A stretch of 64,000 nucleotides of DNA from the NCBI GenBank assembly GCA_000949895.1, contig JWIT01000003.1, positions 372,001 through 436,000 on the forward strand. Direction: 5' to 3'. The stretch comes from Agrobacterium arsenijevicii. GTDB lineage: Bacteria > Pseudomonadota > Alphaproteobacteria > Rhizobiales > Rhizobiaceae. Below the pieces are notes generated by a model. That model had not been told where the DNA came from, did not search any database, and saw only the letters and a program-made list of their open reading frames with translations. This document shows, piece after piece, positions 44,334-53,384 of this stretch. The translations under genes were made by a program, and so were the position numbers. The number at the start of each line of letters is the position of its first letter. The stretch's first letter is position 1.

Positions 44334-45344
44334 ATGGCGAGTTTCATCATACGCCGGCTGATCGCGCTGATACCGGTCCTCTGCATCGTGCTGGTGATCG
44401 TATTTTCGCTGGTCAGGCTGATCCCGGGCGATCCGGCCGTGACGCTTCTCGGCCCGGGGGCGACGCAGGAGCAGATCAATGCGCTGCGCACCCAGCTCGA
44501 TCTCGACCAGCCGATGGTCCTGCAATTCGTAAATTACGTTCTGGGCCTGTTTCACGGAGATATGGGCTTTTCCCTGAAATCCGGGGAGCCCGTCGCCCGC
44601 GAAATCCTCAGCCGCCTTCCGGCCACGATCGAGCTTTCGGTGCTCGCCACTATCGTCGCGATTGTCTTCGGCATTCCGATCGGCGTGCTTTCCGCCGTGC
44701 GGCCCAACTCGATCTTCGATCACGTTACCCGCATCGTCTCGTTGGTAGGTGTATCTATGCCGGCTTTCCTGCTGGCGCTCATCCTGCAATTGATCTTCGC
44801 GACCTATCTCGGCTGGTTGCCGGTTTCGGGCAGGATGAGTTCATTCGTAACGGCCGAGACCGTGACCGGTTTCGCCGTGCTTGACGGCATCATAACCGGC
44901 AATCCGGCTGCCGCCTGGAGCGCCGTTCAGCATCTCATTTTACCGACTGCGGTGCTGGCTGCCTTTCTCGCGGCGACGCTTGGCCGTTTCGTGCGCAACA
45001 CCATGCTTGATGTGATGGGGGAAGACTTCATCCGCACGGCAAGGGCCAAGGGGCTTCGCCGCGCCGATGTCGTGCTCAATCACGGCCTGCGCAACTCGCT
45101 GTTGCCGGCGATCACGGTCATCGGCCTGAAGTTCGCCGAAATGCTCGGTGGCGCAATTCTGACCGAAACGATCTTCGCCTGGCCGGGTGTCGGCCGTTAC
45201 ATGTTCGAGGCCATCAAAAACCGCGACTATCCGGTCATTCAGGGAACAACGCTTGTCTTCGCGCTGCTTTTCGTTCTGACCTCGATCGTGGTGGATTTGC
45301 TATATGGCGTTCTCGACCCGCGCGTCCGCAAGAAAATGAAGTGA
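44334..45344 (+). CDS. ABC transporter permease (DppB type)
   Basis: 336 residues, about six helices. It begins MASFIIRRLIALIPVLCIV, the classic DppB start, and has LIPGDPAVTLLGPGATQEQI, GDMGFSLKSGEPV and the EAA loop ARAKGLRRADVVLNHGLRN. The start at 44334 has GGAG directly upstream; a longer frame from 44289 is not protein-like. Its partner follows after 3 bases. Confidence 0.94.
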   Translation: MASFIIRRLIALIPVLCIVLVIVFSLVRLIPGDPAVTLLGPGATQEQINALRTQLDLDQPMVLQFVNYVLGLFHGDMGFSLKSGEPVAREILSRLPATIELSVLATIVAIVFGIPIGVLSAVRPNSIFDHVTRIVSLVGVSMPAFLLALILQLIFATYLGWLPVSGRMSSFVTAETVTGFAVLDGIITGNPAAAWSAVQHLILPTAVLAAFLAATLGRFVRNTMLDVMGEDFIRTARAKGLRRADVVLNHGLRNSLLPAITVIGLKFAEMLGGAILTETIFAWPGVGRYMFEAIKNRDYPVIQGTTLVFALLFVLTSIVVDLLYGVLDPRVRKKMK

Positions 45345-45347
45345 CCC

Positions 45348-46187
45348 ATGCGTGAACTCCTTGTCTTTCTGCGACGCAACACGCTGGCCGTTGTCGGCCT
45401 TGCCATCCTTGCCGCGCTGGTCGCCATCATCACCCTCGGCCCCGTGTTTTCGCCCTACACACCGACCAAGCTCGACATTCTGCACAAGCTGGAGGGGCCA
45501 AGCTTCACGCATTGGCTCGGCACGGATGCCTTCGGCCGCGACGTGCTGACCCGCATCATGTACGGCGGCCGCGCGACACTGACGATCGGTGTCGGTGTGG
45601 TGGCCATCGCCTTCGTCATTGGCGTGTTTTTCGGAATGCTGGCGGGTTTTACCGGCGGCTGGCTCGATAGCGTCATCATGCGCATCGTCGATGCGATCCT
45701 CGCGTTCCCGGCGCTGGTGCTGGCGATTGCGCTTGCCGCCGCTTTCGGCCCAAGCCTGCAGAACGCCATGCTGGCCGTTGCGATTACGCTTGCGCCACAA
45801 TTTGCGCGAGTGGCGCGCAGCCAGGCCCTGACCATATCCGTCAAGCCCTATGTCGAGGCTGCGATTTCCCTTGGGTTGCCTACCCACCGTATTCTGCTGC
45901 GCTATATCTTCGTCAACGGGCTTGGGCCGCTCCTCGTCCAGTCGACGCTGGCGCTCGGCAGTGCCATTCTCCAGACTGCGAGTCTGGGCTTTCTGGGGCT
46001 GGGCGCGCAGCCGCCGCTTGCGGAATGGGGGGCGGATGTCTCGGCCAATCTCCAATATGTCCGCAGTTCGGCGTGGGTTGCCCTTGCGCCCGGCATGGCG
46101 ATCCTGCTGGCCGTGCTTTCTTTCAACCTGATCGGCGACAGCCTGGCGGATTGGCTCAATCCACGTCGCCGCAGCGAACTCGAGTGA
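45348..46187 (+). CDS. ABC transporter permease (DppC type)
   Basis: 279 residues with the DppC features WLGTDAFGRDVLTRIMYGGR, IMRIVDAILAFPALVLAIA and the EAA-type loop SLGLPTHRILLRYIFVNG. It ends 8 bases before the next gene, a second binding protein homologue. Confidence 0.94.
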   Translation: MRELLVFLRRNTLAVVGLAILAALVAIITLGPVFSPYTPTKLDILHKLEGPSFTHWLGTDAFGRDVLTRIMYGGRATLTIGVGVVAIAFVIGVFFGMLAGFTGGWLDSVIMRIVDAILAFPALVLAIALAAAFGPSLQNAMLAVAITLAPQFARVARSQALTISVKPYVEAAISLGLPTHRILLRYIFVNGLGPLLVQSTLALGSAILQTASLGFLGLGAQPPLAEWGADVSANLQYVRSSAWVALAPGMAILLAVLSFNLIGDSLADWLNPRRRSELE

Positions 46188-46195
46188 GGCCATCC

Positions 46196-47581
46196 GTGAA
46201 GACACTCGCCATCAGCCTCGAAAAAGTGGATTTCCTGCCGCCGACGCGGGTGACCGATGACACCAGCGTCCTGACATTGAAAAACCTCGTTTTTGAACCG
46301 CTGCTCAAATGGGCAGATGGTTTCGTTCATCCGGCCCTCTTCGACGGCTGGACCCACTCGCCAGATGGTCGTGAATGGCGTTTCACCATCCGCAAGGGCG
46401 CGGTCTTCCATGATGGCAAGCCGTGCGTTGCGGACGACGTCCTCGCCTTCATCGACGGAATTCTTGAGGCGGTGGATACCTTCGGCATGAAATGGTCCTA
46501 TGCGCGTTACCTGAAGGATGCGCGGATCACGGCCGAAGCAAACGATGTCGTGCGTGTCGAAAACCCTGAGCCGATTGCCGATATTCTCGACATCTTCTCC
46601 GAATTTTATCTCTGCCGTTTCGATACCGCAGGGCGTCCCATCCTCGGCACGGGCCGATACCGGGTCATGGAATTCGAGCCGTTGAAACGCGCCGTGCTGG
46701 AACGGGTGAAGGACGAGCCCAGTCCCCTTATTATCACCGTGCTGGCGGAGAAAAGTGCCGATCTTCGCTACGACCAGTTGAAGGGTGGCCTCGTCGATGC
46801 CGCCCTTAATCTGGAGCGGGTGGACGGACGCCTTGCCTTTGACGACCCCTTCCAGTGGGGCAAGGCGGTGAATACTTTGTCCGTCATGTATTATCTGAAT
46901 TGCAATGAGGGGATTTTCCGCTCGGCCAAGGCGCGCCTCGCCGTCAACCATGCGGTGGATACGGCGGCCATGGCGCAACAGATATTTCATGGTCTGGCCG
47001 TGCCGTCCTCGTCCATTGTCAGCCCTTTCCACCTGGGCATGGCCAAAGCGGATTTAACGCCGATCGCCTACGATCCCGAAAAGGCGAAACGCCTGCTTGA
47101 TGGGGTCGAAACGGGTGGACGGATCAGGTTGCGCACGCCGACTTACATGCCCGAGCGCGCGCCGGAAATGAGCCGCTTTGTGGCGGAAGCGCTGGAGGCT
47201 GTGGGCCTTGCGGTCGACATCGAAACGGAGCCGGACAGGCCGGAATATGCCCGCCAGATCGGCCGCAAGGACATGGGCGACATGGCGATTTTCGATTCAT
47301 CGCCACATAGCACCTATCGCATCCTGAATGACAAGATTTCCAGCGAAACCAAAGCCGTCTGGTGGCAGGGCTATGACGACGCCGAGACGGAAGCGTTGAT
47401 CAAGACGGCAAATCGCGCCGTGGGCGACGCCGAACGGGAAGCGGCCTATGCGCGCTGCCTGATACGGCTTCACGAAGCTCCGCCCTGGCTATATCTCGTG
47501 CACCCAGTCGATGTATTTGCGGCGCGCAAGGGTATCGGCGGACTTTCGATCGATCACAAGGGCACACTCAACATCCGCTGA
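46196..47581 (+). CDS. SBP family 5 protein lacking a signal peptide
   Basis: 461 residues with the oligopeptide-binding pattern (FDGWTHSPDGREWRFTI, GAVFHDGKPCVADDVLAFIDG, GTGRYRVMEF). It begins directly at the first strand, MKTLAISLEKVDFLPPTRV, with no hydrophobic leader. Upstream sequence in frame is the preceding permease gene, so a missed leader is unlikely. Unless exported by another route it should be cytoplasmic, and might sense or bind the imported ligand inside the cell. It starts with GTG at 46196, 8 bases after the permease, with a weak ribosome site (GAGTGAGG). Confidence 0.85.
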   Translation: MKTLAISLEKVDFLPPTRVTDDTSVLTLKNLVFEPLLKWADGFVHPALFDGWTHSPDGREWRFTIRKGAVFHDGKPCVADDVLAFIDGILEAVDTFGMKWSYARYLKDARITAEANDVVRVENPEPIADILDIFSEFYLCRFDTAGRPILGTGRYRVMEFEPLKRAVLERVKDEPSPLIITVLAEKSADLRYDQLKGGLVDAALNLERVDGRLAFDDPFQWGKAVNTLSVMYYLNCNEGIFRSAKARLAVNHAVDTAAMAQQIFHGLAVPSSSIVSPFHLGMAKADLTPIAYDPEKAKRLLDGVETGGRIRLRTPTYMPERAPEMSRFVAEALEAVGLAVDIETEPDRPEYARQIGRKDMGDMAIFDSSPHSTYRILNDKISSETKAVWWQGYDDAETEALIKTANRAVGDAEREAAYARCLIRLHEAPPWLYLVHPVDVFAARKGIGGLSIDHKGTLNIR

Positions 47582-47596
47582 GCCGAGGACAGGACA

Positions 47597-47977
47597 ATGG
47601 AAAAAGATTACTCGATCACCTTCTTTTATTACGACGACATACATGCGGTTGTGCCTTTTTATGAAAACGTGCTCGGTCTGGAACTGGTGCTGGATCAGGG
47701 CCTCGCCCGTATCTATCGCATCGCCGGCAAGTGCTATTTCGGCATCGTCGATGGCAATCGCGGTCATCTGAAACATCAGGAAAAAAGCGCCGTGCTTTTG
47801 ACCATCGTGGCGCAAGATGTGGAAGGCTGGCACAAACGCATGCAGGATGCCGGGGTAAAGGGTCTTTCCGGGCTGCTGCGCGGGACCTATTGCGAGCACT
47901 TCTTTTTCGAGGATCCAGCCGGTTACGCGGTCGAGATCCAACGTTTCCACAATCCGGATATAGCGAAGCTGTTTTGA
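47597..47977 (+). CDS. VOC family protein
   Basis: 126 residues with paired beta-alpha-beta-beta-beta modules: ITFFYYDDIHAVVPFYENVLGLELVLDQG at the start and FFFEDPAGYAVEIQRFHNP at the end. That end carries a C-terminal Glu in the usual metal-ligand place, and an EHFFF-type strand. A lyase, isomerase or ligand-binding role is possible; the substrate is unknown. Its stop shares one base with the start of the next gene (TGATG), showing tight coupling with the NACHT/SUMF1 gene. Confidence 0.85.
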   Translation: MEKDYSITFFYYDDIHAVVPFYENVLGLELVLDQGLARIYRIAGKCYFGIVDGNRGHLKHQEKSAVLLTIVAQDVEGWHKRMQDAGVKGLSGLLRGTYCEHFFFEDPAGYAVEIQRFHNPDIAKLF

Positions 47978-50052
47978 TGACGAGCAAAGATCACACAGCA
48001 CTGGCGGCATTGCGCGATCGGCTTCTATCCATGGCGCGAGAATTCGGGCGGACGGCGCTTTTTGCGTTGCCGGATGGCTCGGCCGTGAATTTGGAAACCG
48101 GTTATATTCCGCTGCTCGTCAATTTCAGCTTCGAGGATAAGGCCGCGAAGGGCTTGCGCAAGCTTAAGGATCAGAACGCACCGGAACCGCCGGTCTATTT
48201 TTCGGCGCTGGAAATGGTGCGGGACAATGCCGCACTGCTGCTGGCCGGTGAAACAGGCAGCGGCAAAACGAGTTTTGCCAAACATCTGGCGCTGCGGCTC
48301 GCCGAGGGCGGTCCGGCCGCAGCAGCCTTGCCGCGAAACGATCTCGGCGCTATGCATGAGGAACGCTTCGGGCTTGCAAACATCCTGCCGCTTTATGTTC
48401 CCGTAACCGCTGGCAAAACCTTCGCTGAATTACTGGACGCGGCCTGCCCGGCTGCGGATGCCTTTTTGTCCGACAAGGCATATGCGGATTCCGAAACCTC
48501 CTGTCTGCTCATTCTGGATGGCATCGAAGCGGCGGGTGCCGATGGTCCCGCGCTCATAGATCATGCGCTGGCCTTTCAGGCGCGCCATTCCCGTATCCGC
48601 CTGCTTGCGCTCGGCGAGATTTCCGTCGTCAAGGGCTGGGCGCTGCCATCCGCCATTGCGCAATATGATCTTCTGCCACTGCTCAGGGTCCAGCGCCGCG
48701 ATGCGGCCCGACGGCTGGCCGGGCTTGATCTGGACGCCACGGGTATCGCCCTAGGTGATGCGGCTGCGAACCCCGCCCAATTCGCGCTTGCAATAAGCGC
48801 GGGCAATGCTGGCGATGTTGCAGAGGCCATCGTGGATGCATGGCTTGGCCGGATTGCAGGCGACAAGCAGACCGGCAATTTCTTGTGCGGGCTGGCTTTC
48901 GATGCGCTTGCCGGAACGCTCGACGATCCTTCAGTGCTGCCGGTCATGCGTGTGCGCCAGTTGCTGGCGGCCCGGCATCTGGCTTCCCGGCCGGTTGAGG
49001 AGGCCGTCAAGCCGTTTCGTGAACAACCCGCGATCTGGACACCCGTGCTGAAGAGCCTTGCTGCGCGGTTTTCCCGGCCGGAGAATATCCATGCTCTCGC
49101 GGAGGCGCTCGTTTCCGGTGAAGGGGTGGAGGTGTTGCGAGGAGCGCTTCTCGCAGCCGATTTCGTTGCCGAACCCGGCGGGTTGCGCGAAAATGTTGCG
49201 AGCCACCTTCTGGAGATTGTACATGAAGGCGCTCTTTCCGCGCGGGAGCGGGAAAAGGCGGGTCGCAAGCTTTCCATCTGGGGCGATCCACGTAATCTGG
49301 AAGCTCTGGCAACCGTGCCGGGTGGCATATTCACCTTTGGCTCGCATGCTCATCCCAATTCAACACCGCCGCATCAACTAGCGGTGAGCGATTTCCGGAT
49401 AGGGCTTTATCCCGTGACGAATGCCGCCTATGGAGTCTTTATCAGGGAGACGGGGCGGCTCTGGCGTAGTCCCGACGGATTTGCCGAAGACAGGCGTAAT
49501 GCGCCCGCGACCGATCTGACCTGGCACGATGCGCGCGCTTATTGCGGTTGGCTGACCCTGCGCTGGCGGGATGAGGGAGCCATCGGAACTGACGAGATCA
49601 TCCGTCTTCCGACGGAGCCGGAATGGGAACGTGCGGCGCGCGGCGATCAGCCGGATGCTGGCGGCGACAGGATTGTCTATCCCTGGGGCAGCGTCTGGCA
49701 GGATGATGCCGCCAATTCGGAGGAGGCGGGGTTCAACAACACTTGCGCTGTCGGTCTTTTCCCGAAAGGCCGTTCTATTTACGGCTGTTACGATATGGCA
49801 GGTCAGGTCTGGGAATGGTGCACGACGCTTTGGGGCGAGGACATGGCAACGCCCAGCTTCAAGTACCCCTATCGCCACGATGGCCGGGAAGTCCCGGAAG
49901 CCAGCCCTTCCATTCGTCGCGTGCTGCGGGGAGGTTGCTTTTCAAGTGGCTTGCAAAAAGCCTGCTGTACATATCGGGGTAGCCTTGAGCCTGACGGCTT
50001 CTGGCGGGGCAACGGCTTCCGCATCGTCGTTTCACAGGTACGGGGCCAATAG
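47977..50052 (+). CDS. NACHT-like NTPase fused to a SUMF1 (FGE-sulfatase) domain
   Basis: A 691-residue two-part protein. The N-terminal part has Walker A GETGSGKTS (91-99), a strand PLYVPV (138-143) and Walker B LLILDG (177-182), in the NACHT/STAND manner, followed by a helical region to about 435. The C-terminal part (about 445-688) is a SUMF1/EgtB/PvdO-type domain: VPGGIFTFGS, IGLYPVTNAAYGVFI, RLPTEPEWERAARG, YDMAGQVWEWC, RVLRGGCFSS and GNGFRIV. The two spaced cysteines of copper-dependent formylglycine-generating enzyme are not in register: Ser657 stands where the first is expected, with Cys654, Cys663 and Cys664 nearby. Sulfatase activation is therefore doubtful. It is the last gene of the importer operon. 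Function unknown. Confidence 0.85.
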   Translation: MTSKDHTALAALRDRLLSMAREFGRTALFALPDGSAVNLETGYIPLLVNFSFEDKAAKGLRKLKDQNAPEPPVYFSALEMVRDNAALLLAGETGSGKTSFAKHLALRLAEGGPAAAALPRNDLGAMHEERFGLANILPLYVPVTAGKTFAELLDAACPAADAFLSDKAYADSETSCLLILDGIEAAGADGPALIDHALAFQARHSRIRLLALGEISVVKGWALPSAIAQYDLLPLLRVQRRDAARRLAGLDLDATGIALGDAAANPAQFALAISAGNAGDVAEAIVDAWLGRIAGDKQTGNFLCGLAFDALAGTLDDPSVLPVMRVRQLLAARHLASRPVEEAVKPFREQPAIWTPVLKSLAARFSRPENIHALAEALVSGEGVEVLRGALLAADFVAEPGGLRENVASHLLEIVHEGALSAREREKAGRKLSIWGDPRNLEALATVPGGIFTFGSHAHPNSTPPHQLAVSDFRIGLYPVTNAAYGVFIRETGRLWRSPDGFAEDRRNAPATDLTWHDARAYCGWLTLRWRDEGAIGTDEIIRLPTEPEWERAARGDQPDAGGDRIVYPWGSVWQDDAANSEEAGFNNTCAVGLFPKGRSIYGCYDMAGQVWEWCTTLWGEDMATPSFKYPYRHDGREVPEASPSIRRVLRGGCFSSGLQKACCTYRGSLEPDGFWRGNGFRIVVSQVRGQ

Positions 50053-50599
50053 TCTTATGTATGGCACGAAGGCACTTTCGCGAGCGATCCTGCTGTAGGA
50101 GCTTCATGAAGGGCGGCGAAAAAGTGCCTGGACCCCATAACGGGCCTCGACCCGCTGTTGCGGAATGTCAGGGCTGATGATCGGGTTGGATCGGGTCATC
50201 GTGTGAAACTCCCTAACGTTGGGAGTGGAGGGGAGGGACCAGTGACGCGGACCGGAAAGGCCGTCAAAGGCGTATCATTTGATATGCTTCGCCAGCCCAC
50301 CTGCCGAGCAATCTCCTACTCTTTCGCCATCGTTCAATGAAACAACATTTCCGGCTGGGTTCTGAAAGGAATGATCCTGAGATTTTCTTTCATCACGTTA
50401 TGGGCCGGAGATGCGCAACGAAGATTGAGGACGAATATATAATTCAGCACAATTTTTGGTGCCTCGCCGCATACGTAGCGAAATAAAATTCCGCAAGAAA
50501 TGTTTTCTTTGATGGTCGAGAAGAATTTTCTTCTTAGGGACATTCCGTTTTGCCCCGATGCTTTCGCTATCGAAACGACGCTTCTGAACGGGGATTTTC
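50053..50599. other. Intergenic region, no convincing gene
   Basis: About 550 bases before the orphan binding protein gene. It contains a small inverted repeat (ACTCCC 50208-50213 with GGGAGT 50221-50226) and an AT-rich part from 50400 to 50560 that may hold the promoter. A 60-codon frame at 50158-50340 has no supporting features. Confidence 0.45.
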
Positions 50600-52207
50600 A
50601 TGACGATAGGACGCCGCCAGTTCAATAAAATGCTTCTTCTGGCAACCGCGGGAACAGCCCTGCCGGGTTCGGTGTTTGCTGCAAACACCAACACAGTCCG
50701 GCCCGTATCCGGGGGTACGCTCAAGCTGCTCTATCGTGTAGATCCCGGCAACGCTCTTTTCGCCATCAATACATCATCGGGTACCGGACAGGCGATCGGC
50801 CCGAAGATCGTGGAAGGTCTTCTGACATTCGATTTCGACCTAAATCCACAGCCCCTGCTGGCGACGGAATGGTCCGTTTCGGACGACCATCTGCGCTATA
50901 CGTTCAAACTCCGCCCGAACGTGAAGTGGCATGACGGTGAAGATTTTACATCGAAAGACGTCGCCTTTTCGATCCTCCGGCTGAAGGAAGCCCATCCACG
51001 CGGCCGCATCACCTACCAGAACGTCAAGGAGGTGAAAACACCGGATCCGTTGACCGCCATCGTCGTTCTGTCCAAACCGGCACCGTTTCTGATCGCCGCG
51101 CAATCGAGTTCGGAATCTCCGATCGTGCCGAAGCATATTTTTGAAAAGCTGAAGCCCGCCGATGGCCAGACACTGCAAACCGCAATTGGCACAGGCCCCT
51201 TTAAGTTGACGGAATGGACGCCGGGCAGCCACCTGATCTTCGAACGAAACCCCAACTATTGGGACGCGGGCAAACCCTATCTTGATCGCATCATTCTTCG
51301 CATCATCACCGACCCGGCTGCGCGGGCGGTGGCGCTGGAGACGGGCGAAGTCGATATCGGCGACAATCCGGTTCCGTTGGCGGATCTCGAACGCTTGAAG
51401 CAGAACCCCGATCTCGTCGTGGATACGAAAACCTATGCTTATGCGGGTCCGCAGCAACAGTTGTTCTTCAACTACGATAACGAGATATTCCGCAAGAAAG
51501 ATGTGCGCCTGGCGATTGCAAAGGCGATCAATATCGATGAAATCGTTAATGTGGCGCTCTTCGGTTATGCGCAGATCTCACCGAGCCCCGTAAGCACCGC
51601 CCTGCCGAATTGGTATGACGCTTCGGTCAAGGCGCACGCCTATGACCCGAAAGAAGCGGAAAAATTACTTGATGCCGCCGGGTATCCCCGCAAGAGCGAT
51701 GGCAAACGTTTTGCAGCACGGTTGACCTACAATTCATATCTGACGCCCGGCTATGCGGATGTCCTCCGCGGCCAGCTTGAAAAGATCGGTATTGCCGTCG
51801 AAATCCGCAAATACGACCTTCCGACCTATCTCAAGACTGTTTACACGGACCGCGCCTTTGATCTGGTCGTGGAATCCCTTTCCAACACATTCGATCCGTC
51901 GCTTGGCATTCAGCGGGCTTATTGGAGCAAGAATTTCAAGATCGGCCTACCCTTTTCCAATGCCGCCAACTACGCCAATCCAGAGGCGGATGCGCTGCTT
52001 GAGGCGGCCTCCATTGAGCCCGATCCGAAAAAGCGCTGGGTGTCCTGGAGCAGGTTTCAGCATCTCATCCATGACGAGGTCGCCTCCGTCGATCTTGTCG
52101 CGGCGGGAAGCCAGATCGTGGCGCGCAAGCGGGTTAAGAACTACGTCACCGGCGCGCAGGGTCTCAACTGGAGTTTCGGCGATCTGTGGCTCGACCCGAC
52201 CGCTTGA
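50600..52207 (+). CDS. Tat-exported ABC substrate-binding protein (SBP family 5), orphan
   Basis: 535 residues. The N-terminus MTIGRRQFNKMLLLATAGTA followed by LPGSVFA is a twin-arginine signal (RRxFxK), so it is exported folded. The mature part has the family 5 pattern LATEWSVSDDHLRYTFKL, NVKWHDGEDFTSKDVAFSILRL and GTGPFKLTEW. No permease or ATPase gene follows; a triple rhodanese comes next, 40 bases on. It may feed the permeases at 44334-46187. It starts at 50600 behind AACGGGGA. Confidence 0.92.
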   Translation: MTIGRRQFNKMLLLATAGTALPGSVFAANTNTVRPVSGGTLKLLYRVDPGNALFAINTSSGTGQAIGPKIVEGLLTFDFDLNPQPLLATEWSVSDDHLRYTFKLRPNVKWHDGEDFTSKDVAFSILRLKEAHPRGRITYQNVKEVKTPDPLTAIVVLSKPAPFLIAAQSSSESPIVPKHIFEKLKPADGQTLQTAIGTGPFKLTEWTPGSHLIFERNPNYWDAGKPYLDRIILRIITDPAARAVALETGEVDIGDNPVPLADLERLKQNPDLVVDTKTYAYAGPQQQLFFNYDNEIFRKKDVRLAIAKAINIDEIVNVALFGYAQISPSPVSTALPNWYDASVKAHAYDPKEAEKLLDAAGYPRKSDGKRFAARLTYNSYLTPGYADVLRGQLEKIGIAVEIRKYDLPTYLKTVYTDRAFDLVVESLSNTFDPSLGIQRAYWSKNFKIGLPFSNAANYANPEADALLEAASIEPDPKKRWVSWSRFQHLIHDEVASVDLVAAGSQIVARKRVKNYVTGAQGLNWSFGDLWLDPTA

Positions 52208-52247
52208 AATTCGACGTGAAAATCCAAAATTGTCAGGAGGATACGGA

Positions 52248-53339
52248 ATGTCCGCACAGTCCATAACCAAAGATCGTCTCATCGAATGGCTGGCAGACAG
52301 CAGGGAACTTGCCGTTCTCGACATTCGCCCCGCCGAAGAGGTGGGATATGCTTCGCCGCTGTTTGCGACCAATCTGCCGGCTGACAGGCTGGATGTGGAA
52401 ATTGATTGCTTCATTCCGCGCCCCGTGGTGCGCACCGTTCTGGTGGATGATGGGAAAGGTGGCGCGGAGCAGGCGGTGGAACGTCTTGCCGCCAAAGGCT
52501 GGAGCGATATCCATTTTCTGCGTGGTGGCATTCCGGCCTGGATAGAAGGCGGTATCGACCGCTTGCCGACATTCGATATTCCCGGCGTTCCTTTCGTTCA
52601 GAAGGTGCGGGGGGAAAAGAACACGCCCGTGGTTTTTGCCCGCGAGCTGAAAGCATGGCAGGAAGCCGGTGAGGATGTTGTCGTCATCGACACCCGCACA
52701 TTGCCCGAATATGAAAAGGCCCACGTTCCCGGCGCCATCGGCGTGCCGGGCGCAGAACTTCTGCTGCGTTTTTCCGATCTTGTGCCCTCGCCAAAGACAA
52801 GGGTCGTCGTATCCTGCGCGGGGCTTCCGCGTGCCATTCTCGGTGCGCAGACATTGATCGATGCCGGCGTCGACAACGATGTCAGCTACCTGCACGATGG
52901 TACGCGCGGCTGGACGGATGACGGGTTTGAACTGGAAACAGGGCTTTCGCAAACATATCCGCTTGTCAGCGTTAATGCGAAAGACGTTGTAAAGACGCAT
53001 CTCGAAGCATTCTCCAAGCACGATGACCTGCTTTTCATCGACCGTCCGACGACCGAGAAATGGCTGAAGGACACGGCACGAACGACCTATTTCCTTGACG
53101 TCAGAACACCCGAAGAGTTCGCGGCCTCCCATCTGCAAGGTTCGATCTCGTCGGAAGGCGGGCAGCTTCTTGGTGTCGCCTATCGCACCATTGCCGTGCG
53201 CGGCGCACGCGTCATTCTCGTGGATGACCTCTTGGGCGCCCGCGCCAGGGTGGTGGCCCATTGGCTGAAACGCCGGGGCTTTGAAATCGCGCTTCATCTG
53301 CACGACTTCGAACAGGGTGCCGAAGCTGCCGCCGCATAG
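52248..53339 (+). CDS. Triple-rhodanese-domain protein
   Basis: 363 residues with three rhodanese-like units. Unit 1 (about 8-110) ends in HFLRGGIPAWIEGG and has no active cysteine. Unit 2 (about 120-235) has VVVIDTRTLPEYEKAHVPGA and the loop VVSCAGLPRAILGA, with the only cysteine in active-site position. Unit 3 (about 245-355) has YFLDVRTPEEFAASHLQGS and VILVDDLLGARAR with Asp instead of Cys. It probably transfers sulfane sulfur. The ATG at 52248 follows CAGGAGG at 8 bases, which rules out the long upstream frame inside the binding protein gene. Confidence 0.9.
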   Translation: MSAQSITKDRLIEWLADSRELAVLDIRPAEEVGYASPLFATNLPADRLDVEIDCFIPRPVVRTVLVDDGKGGAEQAVERLAAKGWSDIHFLRGGIPAWIEGGIDRLPTFDIPGVPFVQKVRGEKNTPVVFARELKAWQEAGEDVVVIDTRTLPEYEKAHVPGAIGVPGAELLLRFSDLVPSPKTRVVVSCAGLPRAILGAQTLIDAGVDNDVSYLHDGTRGWTDDGFELETGLSQTYPLVSVNAKDVVKTHLEAFSKHDDLLFIDRPTTEKWLKDTARTTYFLDVRTPEEFAASHLQGSISSEGGQLLGVAYRTIAVRGARVILVDDLLGARARVVAHWLKRRGFEIALHLHDFEQGAEAAAA

Positions 53340-53384
53340 CCCAGCCTGATATTCGCCAAACTGCTACACAGACAGGAATTTGTA

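Noticed and set aside
49929-49968. Calling the SUMF1 domain a true formylglycine-generating enzyme
   Set aside because: The first copper-binding cysteine position is Ser and the remaining cysteines are out of register; no sulfatase gene is nearby.
50158-50340. A 60-codon open frame in the gap before the orphan receptor
   Set aside because: No ribosome site, no recognisable protein features.
50460-50490. CATACGTAG upstream of the orphan receptor, repeated near 56591, as further GntR operators
   Set aside because: Both lack the AT-rich arms of the 18-bp consensus, and the second does not precede a plus-strand gene.
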